Of a stretch of 64,000 bases of DNA, positions 1 through 11,526 are shown one piece after another. This stretch comes from Yponomeuta sedellus (Eukaryota > Arthropoda > Insecta > Lepidoptera > Yponomeutidae). The stretch is from the NCBI GenBank assembly GCA_934045075.1, contig OW203722.1, positions 16,418,986 to 16,482,985 of the forward strand, given 5' to 3'. The translations under genes and the position numbers were made by a program. The stretch's first letter is position 1. Every line of letters begins with the position of its first letter. A model generated the notes under the pieces. That model was not told the DNA's origin. It searched no databases and saw only the letters and a program-made list of their open reading frames with translations.

Positions 1-834
1 AGTATTAGAGCTGCGTAATGTATACTGTATTAATTTGGGGGTTCCCGAGTCCAGCTGTAGTTTTTAATGCTCGAAGCAAACATTGATTCGTTAAGGATAA
101 ATTCAATGTAAATCGACCGGAAAATGTGAAGGGACAGTAGGTAAACTTGCTACCTCCATCCAATTCCTCACAAAGAAAATCAATGGCTGTTTACATTCTA
201 CTTTAAAAAGTCGCCGTTATAAATTGTAGCTATTTACAGCCATTACAACTATACATACCTTCATAAATACTCAGTTATATTTTATATTATATCAGTTATT
301 AGCTGTAACATTTTGTATTACATGAACTGTATTACATAAAGAAAACTCCATAAAGAAAATCTATTCCTGCTTAGATTTATTGTGGAAAGAAATAAAAAGT
401 TTTAATCTAATTTAATTTAATCAATGGCGATATGCATTGACTCGCTTAAAAATAAGCAAAAGTCGTAAGTAGAAACGAAGCCGTTTGGGATCACACGTTA
501 GAATTTGATAGTATGATAGATAACCACTATAGCACTTTGTTAATTTTATCATTGTTCAATTCACAGCCAATTAACTATTACAATAATAAGCTTCACATAT
601 GAGATCGCACTGTGCCTAAAATAGGATAAAGTCAAATAGTAGCATGAAGTATTTGTATGAAGGTTTGTTTTGTAGCACGATACTTACTTATTTTTACTCT
701 TTACAATACTTTGATTGCGTAGATGGCTGTCTATTGTAGAGTCAAAGGCATAAAACGGAAAACACTTTATAAACAAATGTTTTTTCATTTTCATTTAAAG
801 TAGGCACGGTGCGATCTAATGTATGAATAGATAG
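1..834. other. AT-rich unique DNA, nothing recognised
   Basis: No open frame, RNA fold or repeat that I recognise. The stretch is A+T-rich and ends in a short GATA-type microsatellite near 825-850. Confidence 0.6.
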
Positions 835-1000
835 ATAGATACATAGATGAATCATTTATTTGCATTATCACACACACAGTAAAACCAACATTAATCGGAC
901 TATACAATAGCAAAAGCATATAGAAAACACGATGAACAATTTACAAAAAAAACATTAACCATTTATACACACACCAAGGCCAATATTAAGGCTAAGGTTG
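835..1000 (-). repeat. Probable LINE 3' end fragment
   Basis: Read on the minus strand, the segment ends in a short AATAAATGATTCATCTATG-type tail followed by a GATA microsatellite. This is the usual appearance of a truncated non-LTR retrotransposon 3' end in moth genomes and resembles the tails at 3365, 13560 and 26325. No coding remnant remains. The upstream limit is a guess. Confidence 0.35.
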
Positions 1001-1512
1001 AGTGTTAAGGCCAGTGTCCCAGTGTAAGTACATTTGCAAAAGTTTTCATTGTGCTAGTGATCCTACTGGAGTGTAGTAAAAGAAACAAAGTGCGACAGTT
1101 GGCGTCACGGTATCAAACCCTCGTTAGTATCCACATTGTGTACGCAGGCTTGCTTATCACTAAATTCTATTCCCGAATCACAATACACTAATTGGCTACT
1201 AATTATTCAAAAGCAATAGCGCACACAACGCGGGCGTCCTAATTCGACAATGGCGGCCGAATTCAATTTAAATCATACACAATATTCTATTAATTGTGAC
1301 GGACAGGTGTAATCAAGCCACACGCGTCCTGGACATAGGGTTACCATGCTGGTGTTGCAAAAACTATATTGAGAGCTCACGATTATGATTGGCCAAGCTG
1401 ATTTTCCACTGAGTCTCACTGCTGTCAGTCCTTTTTATCTTTTTGTTCATTGTCATCTAGCCATCCGTCCTAACAAGTACTTATTAAGATAAGATAAAGG
1501 CAACACACAAAA
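1001..1512. other. Unannotated spacer
   Basis: No gene or repeat recognised. A slightly GC-richer patch with CpGs lies near 1215-1340 (CGCGGGCG, GGCGGCCG) and ends in AATTAAAT-type sequence; it could be a conserved non-coding block but nothing proves this. Confidence 0.4.
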
Positions 1513-1731
1513 AACGACCTCTATGGGGTAGCGGTACCGCATCTGCCTCCCATGCAAGAGGTCCCCGGGTTCGAACCCCGGCTGGGGACAAAAAAAACTC
1601 CAGGTCTTGGATGTTTACATGTTTTTGATGTCGTTGTTTCTGGTTCTCACGACACAGGGTATCCTAGTGTGGGGCCAGAGGCAATGATGTGCCTCTATGT
1701 AAATGTTATATCTTTATCTATACTTTCATAG
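1513..1731 (+). repeat. tRNA-derived SINE, family A
   Basis: The head is tRNA-like: an A-box-like stretch (GGGTAGCGGTACCG), a CTCCCAT anticodon-type loop and a B box (GGTTCGAACCC), closed by GGCTGGGGACA. Downstream is a non-tRNA body with CAGGTCTTGGATGTTTACAT and GGTATCCTAGTGTGGGGCC, then a T-rich tail. The same head plus body occurs inverted at 57444-57633 and as a body fragment near 30526, which makes it a dispersed Pol III SINE rather than a tRNA gene. I saw no clear target-site duplication. Confidence 0.8.
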
Positions 1732-1734
1732 TTA

Positions 1735-2095
1735 ATGTACCGGTGGGCGGTGGTAGAACATTGGATCCAGTTTAGATTTCCAGTTCGGGCATGTACCTAT
1801 GACTTTGTTAATTTTCAAAGTTACGTACATATGCAAATTGTTAGTAGCAATGTGGCACCCTAATGATGAAGGAAACCACCATGTGGAAATCCGCGCCTTG
1901 AATGGCTCCACACGTATAGACTCGTCTTTCCTGTGGGCTAGGCCGAATAAGCTCTCGGAATGATATAAGCGTAGATGCCGGGCAAACCTTCTCTATGAAA
2001 AAAAAATTACCCAGGCACTGCAGCGTCCAAGCGGTCCCTTCGCCTATCTAGTGTGAGTAAAGGTCCCACTGCACGTTGTATGTAAAAATCATATC
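1735..2095 (+). repeat. Dispersed repeat family G, near full length
   Basis: Contains blocks that recur across the window: GTACCTATGACTTTGTT, GGAAACCACCATGTGG, CCTGTGGGCTAGGCCGA, GATGCCGGGCAAACC and a final CCACTGCACGTTGTAT. Related copies lie at 4090, 5830, 14700, 17840 (minus), 19850 (minus), 25168 (minus), 27595, 44228 and 50260. No protein is encoded. It may be a non-autonomous element or a LINE 3' region; I cannot name the family. Confidence 0.65.
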
Positions 2096-2529
2096 ATTAC
2101 GAAGATCCAAAGGCTAACGTTTTGTAATATACCATAAGTACTTTTTGATGAAACCACAAGTAACGTGTGGGCGATATTTCCCATGGACGCCTTACAGATT
2201 CTAGAAAGCAAAGGAGTCTAAATATTCGACGCAATATTTTTTTACAAATTTCAGTATACATATAAAAGTATCGATCTCGCCGATTGTTGTGCCAACCCTA
2301 ATTGCTACACACTGCAGGACCACTGTCCGTCGTTGCACCGACCGACGCGGGCCTGCGCATGATACCCCGGCCTGCCTAATAAGCAAAGTGTCAGTTACGG
2401 AACCCTGATTGAAATTGACAATCAATCATTTAGCTTCGGTACCATTTACAGCGAATTAGACGAACTTGGCTGCTGCATGGGCTTAAATGGACTATTCCGA
2501 ACAATCGCATCTTTTTTACAGTTGCTCTT
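2096..2529. other. Unannotated spacer
   Basis: No supported feature. A short minus-strand open frame (2201-2425) covers a GC-richer patch with no recognisable motif and is treated as chance. Confidence 0.45.
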
Positions 2530-2677
2530 CTTATCATTTTTTTTACGCTGCCTTTTTCTTCACTACACTATGGCCCGAAGGCAGCGGTTTACATTTTACA
2601 TTGTACATTGACATTCAGCAAACGGAATATAAATTCCATACGTTGAAATAAAATTGATTTCATTTCATGTCATTTCA
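2530..2677 (+). repeat. LINE/SINE 3' fragment, GCCGCTGCC family
   Basis: Carries GGCCCGAAGGCAGCGG, a CAGCAAACGGAATATAAATT block and a tail TTGATTTCATTTCATG. The same blocks appear inverted at 29190-29375 and 60480-60655. The short TTGATTTcATTTcAT tail is typical of non-LTR retrotransposon 3' ends in Lepidoptera. No coding part is present. Confidence 0.6.
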
Positions 2678-2974
2678 CTAAAAGCGTATTTTTTTCCCCA
2701 TATTCAATTGGGTACATTTTTTTGTCAGAGCAGCAATCCCATAAAACAGGTAGGTAATCCTATAAAATATGTTGTATGAGGTACACACGATAAACAGGTA
2801 ATACTATAAAACATTTTGTATGTGGTACACACGATATATTTCTCATACAAAATAATAAGTCAGGTAATTAGTCAGTCAATTATGGTCGTGCAGTCCTTAT
2901 AGGATATGGGATTTACTTTAGCCAAGCTCTGCAAACACGGCTAATGAATAAGTACCCAATACAAACAAACAGAT
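2678..2974. other. Unannotated spacer
   Basis: AT-rich. A short imperfect direct repeat (CCTATAAAATATGTTGTATG and a similar block about 50 bases on) is present near 2757-2830, otherwise nothing. Confidence 0.4.
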
Positions 2975-3065
2975 AACAAGAGATGCCAATTAAACAATGC
3001 GCTAATTAATTCCAAACATTGGTGCAATGGACTTAATTAGGCGGGTAACATATCGATCGAGCACT
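2975..3065. promoter_or_regulatory. Candidate cis-regulatory patch rich in homeodomain motifs
   Basis: Within about 90 bases there are several TAAT/ATTA cores: CCAATTAAAC, GCGCTAATTAATTCC and GACTTAATTAGGC, followed by ATCGATCGAG. The density and spacing resemble conserved non-coding enhancers near developmental genes. This is inference from motif density only; AT-rich DNA can produce such motifs by chance. Confidence 0.3.
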
Positions 3066-3364
3066 CTACACACTTAACTCACACATAATCAACTACAAAA
3101 GTTTAACTTATTGAGTACAGGTGGACTAGGGGTTTCGTGAAATATGGATGAAATTAAACTCAAGGATGGTACCACTGTTATGACAACTGAAAGATTCTAA
3201 AGTGTTTTTATTTAATTTCCTAAGTTTCCAGTCACATTCGTCCATCACAGAGTATCATTACATCATCAACACCATTATCATATTGTGATTTGCGTACTTT
3301 TATATTCGCCTTATAACTTTACTATATAATACATCATACCCAAATTATATAATTATACGTAGGT
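3066..3364. other. Unannotated AT-rich spacer
   Basis: Nothing recognised. Confidence 0.45.
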
Positions 3365-3500
3365 ACTATATTCTAGAATAGAATATTCTTTATTGCATAT
3401 ATAGAACATTCTTTATCGCACGTACACCAGGAATTAAATATACTTAAACAAGAACATAGTACAATACAATTGGCGACCTTATTACTAAAAATAACTTAGA
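3365..3500 (-). repeat. LINE 3' end fragment
   Basis: On the minus strand it contains TAATAAGGTCGCCAATTG, later GCGATAAAGAATG and an AATAAAGAATATTC-like tail. This parallels the fragment at 26325-26490, where GATAAGGCCGCC is followed by CAATAAAGTGTTC. Probably the 3' part of a non-LTR element. Confidence 0.5.
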
Positions 3501-4771
3501 TTAATAGTAAAGTTTTTTAATAATATTGAAATAAAAAATAATATTTTTTGATTGACTTGTGAGCTTTGTACGGGGTGGATCTTCTAAAATAATTGTTGTG
3601 TGAATCAACGTAGAACTGACAACACAACACAAACGAATGAATGCTGATAAATCACTACGATAATGTCGAGTCGATTTAATTACATTTTTAGGGTTGCACG
3701 GTCTGACAAGAAATCCTACTTAAGTAATTCCAGTCGGCAATAGACAAACCTTTACATTTTAGTTGCAAAGTCGCACGGAATGCAATTGAGTAGAGTGTCT
3801 CGATGTGATTTCATCTGAACATATCTTAAACTTTCCAACATAATAGTATGCTCTAAATTTTAATATACGAGTAATAAGTGAATTCTCGGCCGGCGGATTC
3901 AACGTTTGGTATGTTTGCCAGATGTTGGCTGACTGGTTGCTGTTGACTGCTGACCAGTAGACTGACCGATGTGATCACTCGTTTTTTGTTTAACTCTGGT
4001 CATTTGGTCGACACGAGCAAAACTCAGTTCGACACTTAATGATTTTCCGCTGGAATAAGTTATTATTTTCGTTATAAATGTTGTCACTAATAGGAGGAGT
4101 AACTGTTCGAGGTGTTCAAATACCTCTGCTCTTGCAAATCTCTATCTGAAATTGCAAATCCGCGATAGGCACGCAATGGTTATTAAGCCCATACTCTGAA
4201 AGAAGACCTGTGCCCTGCGGTTGGAAGTTTATAGCCAACATAAACAAATCTTTATCAATCGTACTGCCTCTTCGGAGATATAAAAAAAAATAACGACACA
4301 CACAGCTACATAGCTATGTACCTAATTTTTTTTTATTGCGTAGCTAATCTCAAACATTAAAGTTTCGTTAAAACCGTATAATATCAGATTGACTCGTTCT
4401 TAGCCAGCTTTTTATTGTTTTTCTTCAACGATAGGTTTAATGATTTGATAACGAACAAAAACACTGGTAAGTCGGCAATAACAGTACAAAGATACTTTAC
4501 GCAACAGAACTTTAGGCATAAACAGAGAAATAAATTCTGAAGTCAGGGGTTAATGACGATTGACTCTGATTGTAATGATGATAACAGTAATGTATTTTGA
4601 AGATTTCGGCTTAAATTAGGTACGAAAGTAAACCAATTTTTAATTGAGGTATGACAAGAAATATAAAAAAACTTGATTGAAAAAACCACATTAAGGGAAC
4701 AATATGTTAATGACAACAATTTCCAACCGAGATTTTCTTTGTGCAATTTTCAAGCAAGATGTTCAAAATTT
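3501..4771. other. Spacer with small repeat fragments
   Basis: No gene recognised. The block near 3745-3810 (ACATTTTAGTTGCAAAGTCGC) resembles a block near 39676-39735 (GTTTTAGTTGTAAAGTCGCC), so it is a dispersed repeat fragment. Around 4090-4250 there is a piece similar to repeat family G (GGTGTTCAAATACCTC, AGAAGACCTGTGCCCTGC). Confidence 0.4.
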
Positions 4772-4835
4772 ATCACGACTACTTTTATCAATCTGAAGGC
4801 ATCAATACCTTCGGATTGATAAAAGTAGTCGTGAT
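4772..4835. repeat. Near-perfect 64-bp hairpin
   Basis: ATCACGACTACTTTTATCAA is followed by its exact inverse complement TTGATAAAAGTAGTCGTGAT after a short centre; the arms are about 27 bases with one TG/CG mismatch. Several similar unique hairpins occur in the window (17468, 29744, 51128, 56996). It is more palindromic than a typical pre-miRNA, so a snap-back replication event is as likely. Confidence 0.85.
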
Positions 4836-5829
4836 CGAAGTCCATGAAAAAAAAATCCTCATTACAATACAAACAGAACAGTCCCCCAAAAACAGAACCA
4901 CATTACGGCAATCTCATAAAAGCGTCCGCTGTAAGACGACAGTGGCTTTTTTAATATCGAGGGCGCCCACACTGTCCCACCAAGCATTTTCCATTAATAA
5001 AACGCGAAAAAGGAATATTACATATGAGAAAGACATATATCCGTATCGCCGGACCCACCGCTATCTCTGCGGAAGGTAATAACTTCTTTACAAGTCCAAA
5101 GTCCGAGGGATTGAAAAGCAATTTCAGCAGGACACCGCGTCGAGGGCGCGGCCGGACCGAGCTATATTTCTTTTTCGCCGCCACTGTAATTCGCCTTTGA
5201 TTTAATCTTGAGAAACAAATCTTTGAATGTGAAACTTTAGTGATAGGCATCGCTGGAACTAGTTTCGCTGATTGGATTCCGTCCCGGCCGCGGCGCCCCA
5301 CCACGAGAATTGGTCACTCCGGGTGCCTCCGTTATTTTGTTTGATTCCTCTCCCAGATTGCACTTCTATTTCCAGGACAAACGTGTATTGTTTCGCTTAA
5401 AAACTGGATGCAATATGAAGAAAGATTTGGCATCGTTCTTTCAAATTTAAAGTGCGTATTTGTCATTTGATCTAATTCGCAAACAAAAGAATGCTGAGTC
5501 TTTGTGCTGCATCTGTAAAGAATCGTGTTCCATTCAATAGTTCGACAAATAAGAGATTTAAGCGAAGGGATCGTAAAAAGGTCTTTTGGATTATGAGCAT
5601 GAGTTCAATAGGCTGATGTCAATGGTGTCATAGGTAGGGTAAGCAGTGATGAATCCGGTTTCTTTAAAAAATGTTTTAAAGTAGGTCAAACAAATTCGCA
5701 ACATCGATTTTCGACACCAGAATGAGGAAAGGAATGGACCCTCTTAACGTATACATTGAAGCGCATTCAATCAGCATTTATTAATTAGAATAAAATTGTA
5801 ATCGACGCTTTAAGTTTTTTAAGATCCAC
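4836..5829. other. Unannotated spacer with a GC-rich patch
   Basis: Open frames exist on both strands around 4741-5304, but the plus-strand one runs through the hairpin and neither shows a recognisable domain. The patch 5080-5320 is GC-richer with CpGs (GCGTCGAGGGCGCGGCC, CCCGGCCGCGGCGCCCC) and may be a CpG-rich conserved element. Confidence 0.4.
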
Positions 5830-6015
5830 CACATCACTATATACTGTCATGAGTTTAAACCCCGGTATGTACCAATGACTTTGTTTTCTAATTTACGTAC
5901 ATTTGTTAAGTTATAACACTCAATAGCAATAACACTCGCTGGGTGTGAAGGAAAACATGGTGAGAAAACCCTAGCGCTTGCTACGTACAAAGGCCTAAAT
6001 ATGAGGCTTATATTA
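5830..6015 (+). repeat. Repeat family G, partial
   Basis: Shares GGTATGTACCAATGACTTTG, TTACGTACATTTG and GAAGGAAAACATGGTGAG with the copies at 1735 and 14835. The 3' half of the family is missing. Confidence 0.6.
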
Positions 6016-8194
6016 TTGGCAGCTCCTAAATCATCATAGTTCTGGCCTTACAATTAGCGAGATACGTGAGTAAATAAGAATTTGTAAAACTGTAGTATTC
6101 TATAGTTTTACTATAGTATTATAATGTGTTTAATTTTAAGGATTTTATTTTTGTTTTTAGTCTTTTTTTAAAAAACCAAAGTTAAAGGGAAAGTAACAAG
6201 GATACATACTATAAAATGAAATAGGATGATCAAACAGTCGACAGTGCAAACAGTTGGAGATCGACAAAAACAAAAACGTAAAGGTTGATCAGCTATCGAT
6301 GGTACATATTTCTTTACAATCTGCTTTGGAATAAACAAGGCGATAGCGAATGTAACTCGACTCTAAAACACGGTGCGACGTGGGTAGTGATGCGGTGCGA
6401 CTCTGCGGTCTTATTTTATTACGACCACCAGGTTCTATTCACCACAGGGTATCAGTTACGGCCAAGATACCTCTTTGATTATATTAATGAAAAAGGATCC
6501 ATAACGAAGTAGTCCAAATAGGTCGTATAAGAAGCTGGCTGGTTTAAAAAGAGTAAATTACGGACATAAAGTTCCACTGGAATTGAGTTCGAAATACTCC
6601 AGGCCGGTACACGTAATTGAAGTGTCAAAAGTAAAAAAAAACACTTCCTTCTTCAGAAAAAATCTACGTAAGCCGACTCAATTTCGGCGGGAAGCGGGAG
6701 CGTCTACCCTGTCCGGTCGCAGATTGCTATCGCCTCAGCTCCCGACTACCGACCGCCTTATTTATATAATCTAACTATTTGCGAGGGACAAACGCCCCTT
6801 ATTATAGTATTCCTTTTTTCTGAACACTCTGAGGGTATTTTTGCTGGAAAGACTACTTCATCGCGATTGTTGTATTCCAATTTGGTTGTAAAAATCCAGC
6901 TCAGCTCCCAAGACTTTCAACCCTTGCAGGACTTTATTTTCAACCCTTTAAACTTACGTAGGAATTAGAAACATACTGCTGTTTCCTTATAAAACTTCTA
7001 ACTTACCAATTCGCAATAAGTTAAGTGTATGTGTGCGGGGGTGAAGTTAACGCTATGTCGAGGGGTGCGCTGCACGCGTGCCGCAATCATTTTCTGCGCG
7101 AACGAAACTCTTTATTGAATACAATTCTAGTAGAACACACCTTCCACAGTGTATTCATTGACATAGAGCTTGCGTATTTCTTCTTTATTTATTTTTTAGG
7201 TTAATATACTTCTAGGTGTGCATCTAATACCTGATTCATGCCTGGTAAATATACCTGATGAGTAATTAGATCTATAGTTCTCACTTACAAACGCGTGCGC
7301 ACGTTTACTTGTTTCTAATTAAATTGATGTAACAACTGACGTCTTGTGAAAGAAAAAACAATCTAACTTTGCCAATAACGCTTCATTTGTGGTTGTTACT
7401 AGTGATTGGGGAGTTAACGATGGATGTGTGATATCAACGCCACCTAGTGCCTATTTTCTAAGATCAGAAACGGTATCTTTTACAGGTACTTATTTAAATT
7501 TACAGAATTAATCAATTAGGAAGATTGTAAATTAAGAAACTTTATGTTACCTCTAGGTATGTTAATGTATATTTCTTTCTTTGTGGCAATGTTTTTTGTA
7601 CCGACAGTAAATGAGAATGAGTGACCGTTGTGCGAAATCTTGTGAGAGATATTTTTTCAATATTTTTTTATAACAAATGCGTTTATAGCACAGTACTAAC
7701 GTCGCAGTTTCCAGTTAATCGTTGTTCTATGTCCGTTCGAATATAATTTGATTGAAGAATTAAATTATTAATACTAAAGTTTTTTTTTTTTGAAATTTCA
7801 TCGTTATTGCTAGACTGCGGTGGGACCCAAAGGAGAGAAATGCTTTTGGCACATTATGTGGATGTATGTCCCAATTTATATTCCTCGTAACTTCTTAAAA
7901 CAGTCAAATTTTGATAAATAAGCTCTGAAACGATTCGTTGCGTTGCCGTGAGTGTCATAGGCTATAAAATATGAAATCGGCAATCCATCGAAGAAAATAA
8001 AATAACCAAATAGACCAAAATAGAAACTGGAATAAAAAATAACCAACCACCGTACGTACTAAGCAGGGGAATCCAAATTCCACAAGTTAACCTAGTTTAG
8101 TCCCGCCTGCTTAGTAGTTTATGGTCTGCAGTAGGGTTGTTGGTAATTTTTCATTCAAGCTTTTTTCAATAACACAAACGAAAATCGCTGGGGC
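6016..8194. other. Unannotated spacer
   Basis: No recognisable gene or repeat over about 2.2 kb. Small open frames at 6285 and 6583 have no motif I can name. A poly-T run lies near 7782. Confidence 0.45.
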
Positions 8195-8330
8195 AAAATG
8201 CAGCTACTATGGAAAGAGCGGCAGCAGGCCGCGGGCCGCGATCGGGCCATTTCCCACTGTTTTCAATTTGTCGCGCGCTGCCATATATCAGCGGCGGACT
8301 GGCGGCACGCGGTCGCAAAACAAATGCCCA
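8195..8330. other. CpG/GC-rich patch
   Basis: A GC-rich block with many CpGs (GGCCGCGGGCCGCGATCGG, GTCGCGCGCTGCC, GGCGGACTGGCGGCACGCGG) in an AT-rich setting. Overlapping open frames on both strands are a consequence of the composition and encode nothing I recognise. It could be a promoter/enhancer-like CpG patch or an unknown repeat. Confidence 0.4.
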
Positions 8331-9229
8331 CAGAAGTATAGGTGAGCTCAGAAGCCCCCCAGAAATCACAAGTGCAATACGAAAATCCAATAAGAGACCA
8401 GTAATAAAATTTTAGACAGCAAGATTAGATTTTACAATTAAATTAACAATAACATTTTAAACAGATAAGACCAGGAAGCCGATTCTTGCCCAAGCGAATT
8501 GAAAGCGTAGACACAAAATATTCGAAGGCTTAGACATACGAGTAAGTCGCATAAAAATAAGATAAGATAACTAGACAGAGTCATTAGACATTTTCTCATT
8601 CGAATTCAATCAAGCATGTCGTTCAGAATACAGATTTTAGCTGTCGCTCGACTTTTTATGTAGAATTCCAAGTCATAAGCATATACGACTTATTTGCTAC
8701 TGAATTGAGAATTGGCTCCCAGGTAACTTTGTTGCCTGCTCTGTGCTTCGTGAATAAAGTTGGTTTAAAATGAAAAGTCCGTTATTGGTCTATGTTTGGC
8801 CTACATTAATTTACCTATTTTATAATGTTTTGTGCTGTGGGCTTTGAAAAAATAAAACAATTCCAACAGCTTACTGCTTGGTTCGCGGGGTCAACTCAGC
8901 TAGTCGTCGTCAGCGATAGATAGACTATTGCCAAGAATGTTTACGATAAAATCGAGCCACAGTCGATACGGTATTTTCAGAAACTTTTAGAATCAATGAA
9001 GATGATAATGAGGATGATGATTCTTGGACCCCTATCTTTTTGCTCTTTGCAGTGGTATAATGCGAGATATTAAATCAAAACTACGATAAATTAACATACT
9101 AGCGCACATGACTGGCGCCGGCGGCGCCCTCCCTAACAGCGAGGGTCGGCTTGAGAGAAATTCTAACTACGGATTAAAAAAATATAGAACTAAATATACA
9201 CATTTGCTCGAGTGTTCGTATAAAAAAGC
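8331..9229. other. Unannotated spacer
   Basis: Nothing recognised. A short GC-rich piece (GGCGCCGGCGGCGCCC) lies near 9112. Confidence 0.45.
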
Positions 9230-9645
9230 TGTTAATTTTTACAATATGAGAATAAAAACGCCTTTAGGTTGTTCTTACGTGAAACATGCTATAGTGCACT
9301 CACAATTTAACATTTTAAAATTCTTGTAATCAAAAGAAACTCTTGATATAATTATACTGTCTGATACACGATCAAATAAGGCTCTTTTAAATATATTTTG
9401 TTTACATACACTCAGTTTTCAATGAAGAAAAGTTATTTCCAAAATTATCAATGTTGGAATCAAATTTCAATCAAAAACTTAGTATAATAGAAGGATAAGA
9501 AAAATGCGAATCGAATATCGGCAATTTAACTACCCATCAAACCCTCGGACCATATTCATAAAAAGTAAACTGATTCTTCTACAATCAGTAAAAATATTGA
9601 ATTGTACGAGCGAGACAGCGTGCTCCACGTAAGAACACCCCCGGA
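9230..9645. repeat. Inverted repeat sharing a TTCTTACGTG block
   Basis: The block 9263-9325 (GTTGTTCTTACGTGAAACAT ... CACAATTTAACATTTT) is matched in inverse orientation by 9570-9643 (on minus: GTGTTCTTACGTGGAGCACG ... TACAATTCAATATTTTTAC). Both arms translate to related peptides (GCSYVKHA and GCSYVEHA), but this reflects the shared repeat, not a gene. Likely two copies of one dispersed element or the arms of a foldback element. Confidence 0.6.
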
Positions 9646-10735
9646 ACTTTCTGAAATACCTCGCACAAGAAAAAAAATATTCGGATGCCTTCTGTGACGC
9701 AACTGAAAATACACCGCAAACTTTAATACACTTATGTCTGACATTTTTTCGCCCATTATGCATTCCGTTAAGTCGGGGGCTCTTTTTGTAAACATAGCCT
9801 CGACTGTGGCAAAACAATCACGTATTTCTAAGAAACAGAAGCCGATGGGGACAATAATGCATTGCGTCGTTGTAGTTTGTATTGATTATTTAAATGTCAA
9901 AGAACCCTTGCATAGGTACGTAGAGAAAATGCAATGCTACTTAGAACCAAATACCCAGTAATACCATCAGTCCAAGAGACTAGTTACAAAGAATATAAAT
10001 TCGTTCGAGAGTCATCTTTGAAAGATAAACAATCATGATGTTTCCCTGCAACATTTTTCCGCTGTACTATAACAAATATTTTTCATAGTATATCACCTAT
10101 CGAAAATACCAGTCACGTGGTGCAAAAAGCGCTCCAAAATACAAATCGGGCTCAAACTGTGACTTCACTGCGAGTGGCGCTTTAGAATGTATGATATAGT
10201 TATGTTATAACTATATTTATTTAAGTTATCCAGTATTTTATTTGACTACACTAGTATTGTTAGAATATTTTCGGGGCTCGGGGCGGGGCATTACAATGTT
10301 CTAATAATGTTTATATTCTAACAATGTTTTCAAGTCGCGAAAGTTTAAAAGATGTTACACAAGTATTAGAAAAAATATATTGATTAACGAGATTTATGGC
10401 ATTTTCGGAGAATTACTAATTAGTTGGGAGTTAAAAAAAAATCTATAAAAAAAATTAACTTGCTTGTGTATCTAGTTCAGGTACAAATACTTCAATCTAA
10501 TTTTGAATCAACTACCGAGCTCAACTTTTGGTACTATTTTTTAGCCATTCGCTCTACGAAGTGTCCTTAAATAACTTAGATAAATGTATCACCTGAAAGT
10601 CCAAAAACCAATATAGGCAATCAACGCCCCACCGCAAGGCCTTCTCTTAAGATTAGAGTATAAACAACACTCCACCGATGAACACCACAGACACAGCTTC
10701 ACTCACGATAGTGAGTTTGAACTTCACCTTCAGTT
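9646..10735. other. Unannotated spacer
   Basis: No gene recognised. Near 10260-10330 the block TCTAATAATG/TCTAACAATG is repeated. Confidence 0.4.
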
Positions 10736-11002
10736 TGTGACGGTGCAAACCTAGTCACACCGTTTTTATTTCTTTTTCTATCCATCATTTTCAAATATTA
10801 TATTACGTCACACATTCTTCGATTTCCCTCATTTTTCATAACTACTACTTTACCCTTTGACCAGATCTGACTTTTTTACCTGTTTCAACGTTTATATTTT
10901 TATCCAGTTTTCTGTTTTATTATTACTACAAGTATCTACAAATAAAACAACACCTGAAGTCGTTCCAGTTTTTATTATTTATAAATTATATACAACGTTT
11001 CA
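10736..11002 (-). repeat. LTR (3' LTR in minus orientation)
   Basis: Matches 11527-11794 along its length with scattered substitutions and small indels. Shared blocks include GTCACACATTCTTCGATTTC, TTTGACCAGATCTGAC and CACCTGAAGTCGTTCCAG. Its first base follows AGTT. Confidence 0.85.
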
Positions 11003-11345
11003 CTGGCGGGGGGTCGTATAATTTTGAAAATAGTGATTGTATAGCTGTGAAGTATTTAATCACACGTTCATTTGGTTTTTGTATTCGTGCATCAATAATC
11101 TTCTTTAACTTGTAGTCGTGGTCGACTCTTTCAAAATCAGTTACTAGTGCTGTTTTGAAAGATTGCCAATCACATAATTGCTCTTTTTTTTATGTAAACC
11201 AGTCTAAAGCTGTATGTTGTAAAATATCGAAAAGGTTAGTGTATAGTTTGGTGTGAGGTATATTTTTGATTTCTGCAAGTTCTTCAATATTTTTCAAAAT
11301 TCTAAACAAAACCTCCACAGGTTAAACCTACAAGGAACTCTTTGG
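11003..11345 (-). pseudogene. gag remnant of an LTR retrotransposon
   Basis: On the minus strand one frame reads through most of this segment with a single in-frame stop (in the TTTACATAAAAA region). It then continues straight into the LTR, so the 3' part of gag and all of pol are missing. The visible pattern TALDWF, then about ten residues later DWQSFKTALVTDF, followed by a basic KLKKII segment and KYFTAIQSLFSKL, is the W-x-x-F-K-x-x-L-type arrangement of the capsid region of retrotransposon gag proteins. Family assignment (Ty3/gypsy or BEL-Pao) is not secure. The gene is broken and partial. Confidence 0.7.
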
Positions 11346-11526
11346 CAATAAAATAAAAACCTCTCACCCTCACCCCATCCTTACCTTACTCCTAAAATCT
11401 TATTTAACCTCCTTTTTAGTATCCGTATTCTTTTAAAAAAAAATATAAAAAAAAAATTTTTTAAATATATTTTTTTAAATGAATATATTTAAAAAAAAAA
11501 TTTTGTTACCGGTTGCCCCCGGGTAT

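Noticed and set aside
1514..1590. tRNA gene candidate at the family A head
   Set aside because: Same head plus body recurs inverted at 57444-57633; a SINE explains it better.
4772..4835. miRNA precursor at the perfect hairpins
   Set aside because: The arms are too perfect and the loops too small for a typical conserved precursor; kept only as hairpins.
4741..5079. 112-codon open frame
   Set aside because: It reads through a perfect hairpin and shows no domain; likely chance.
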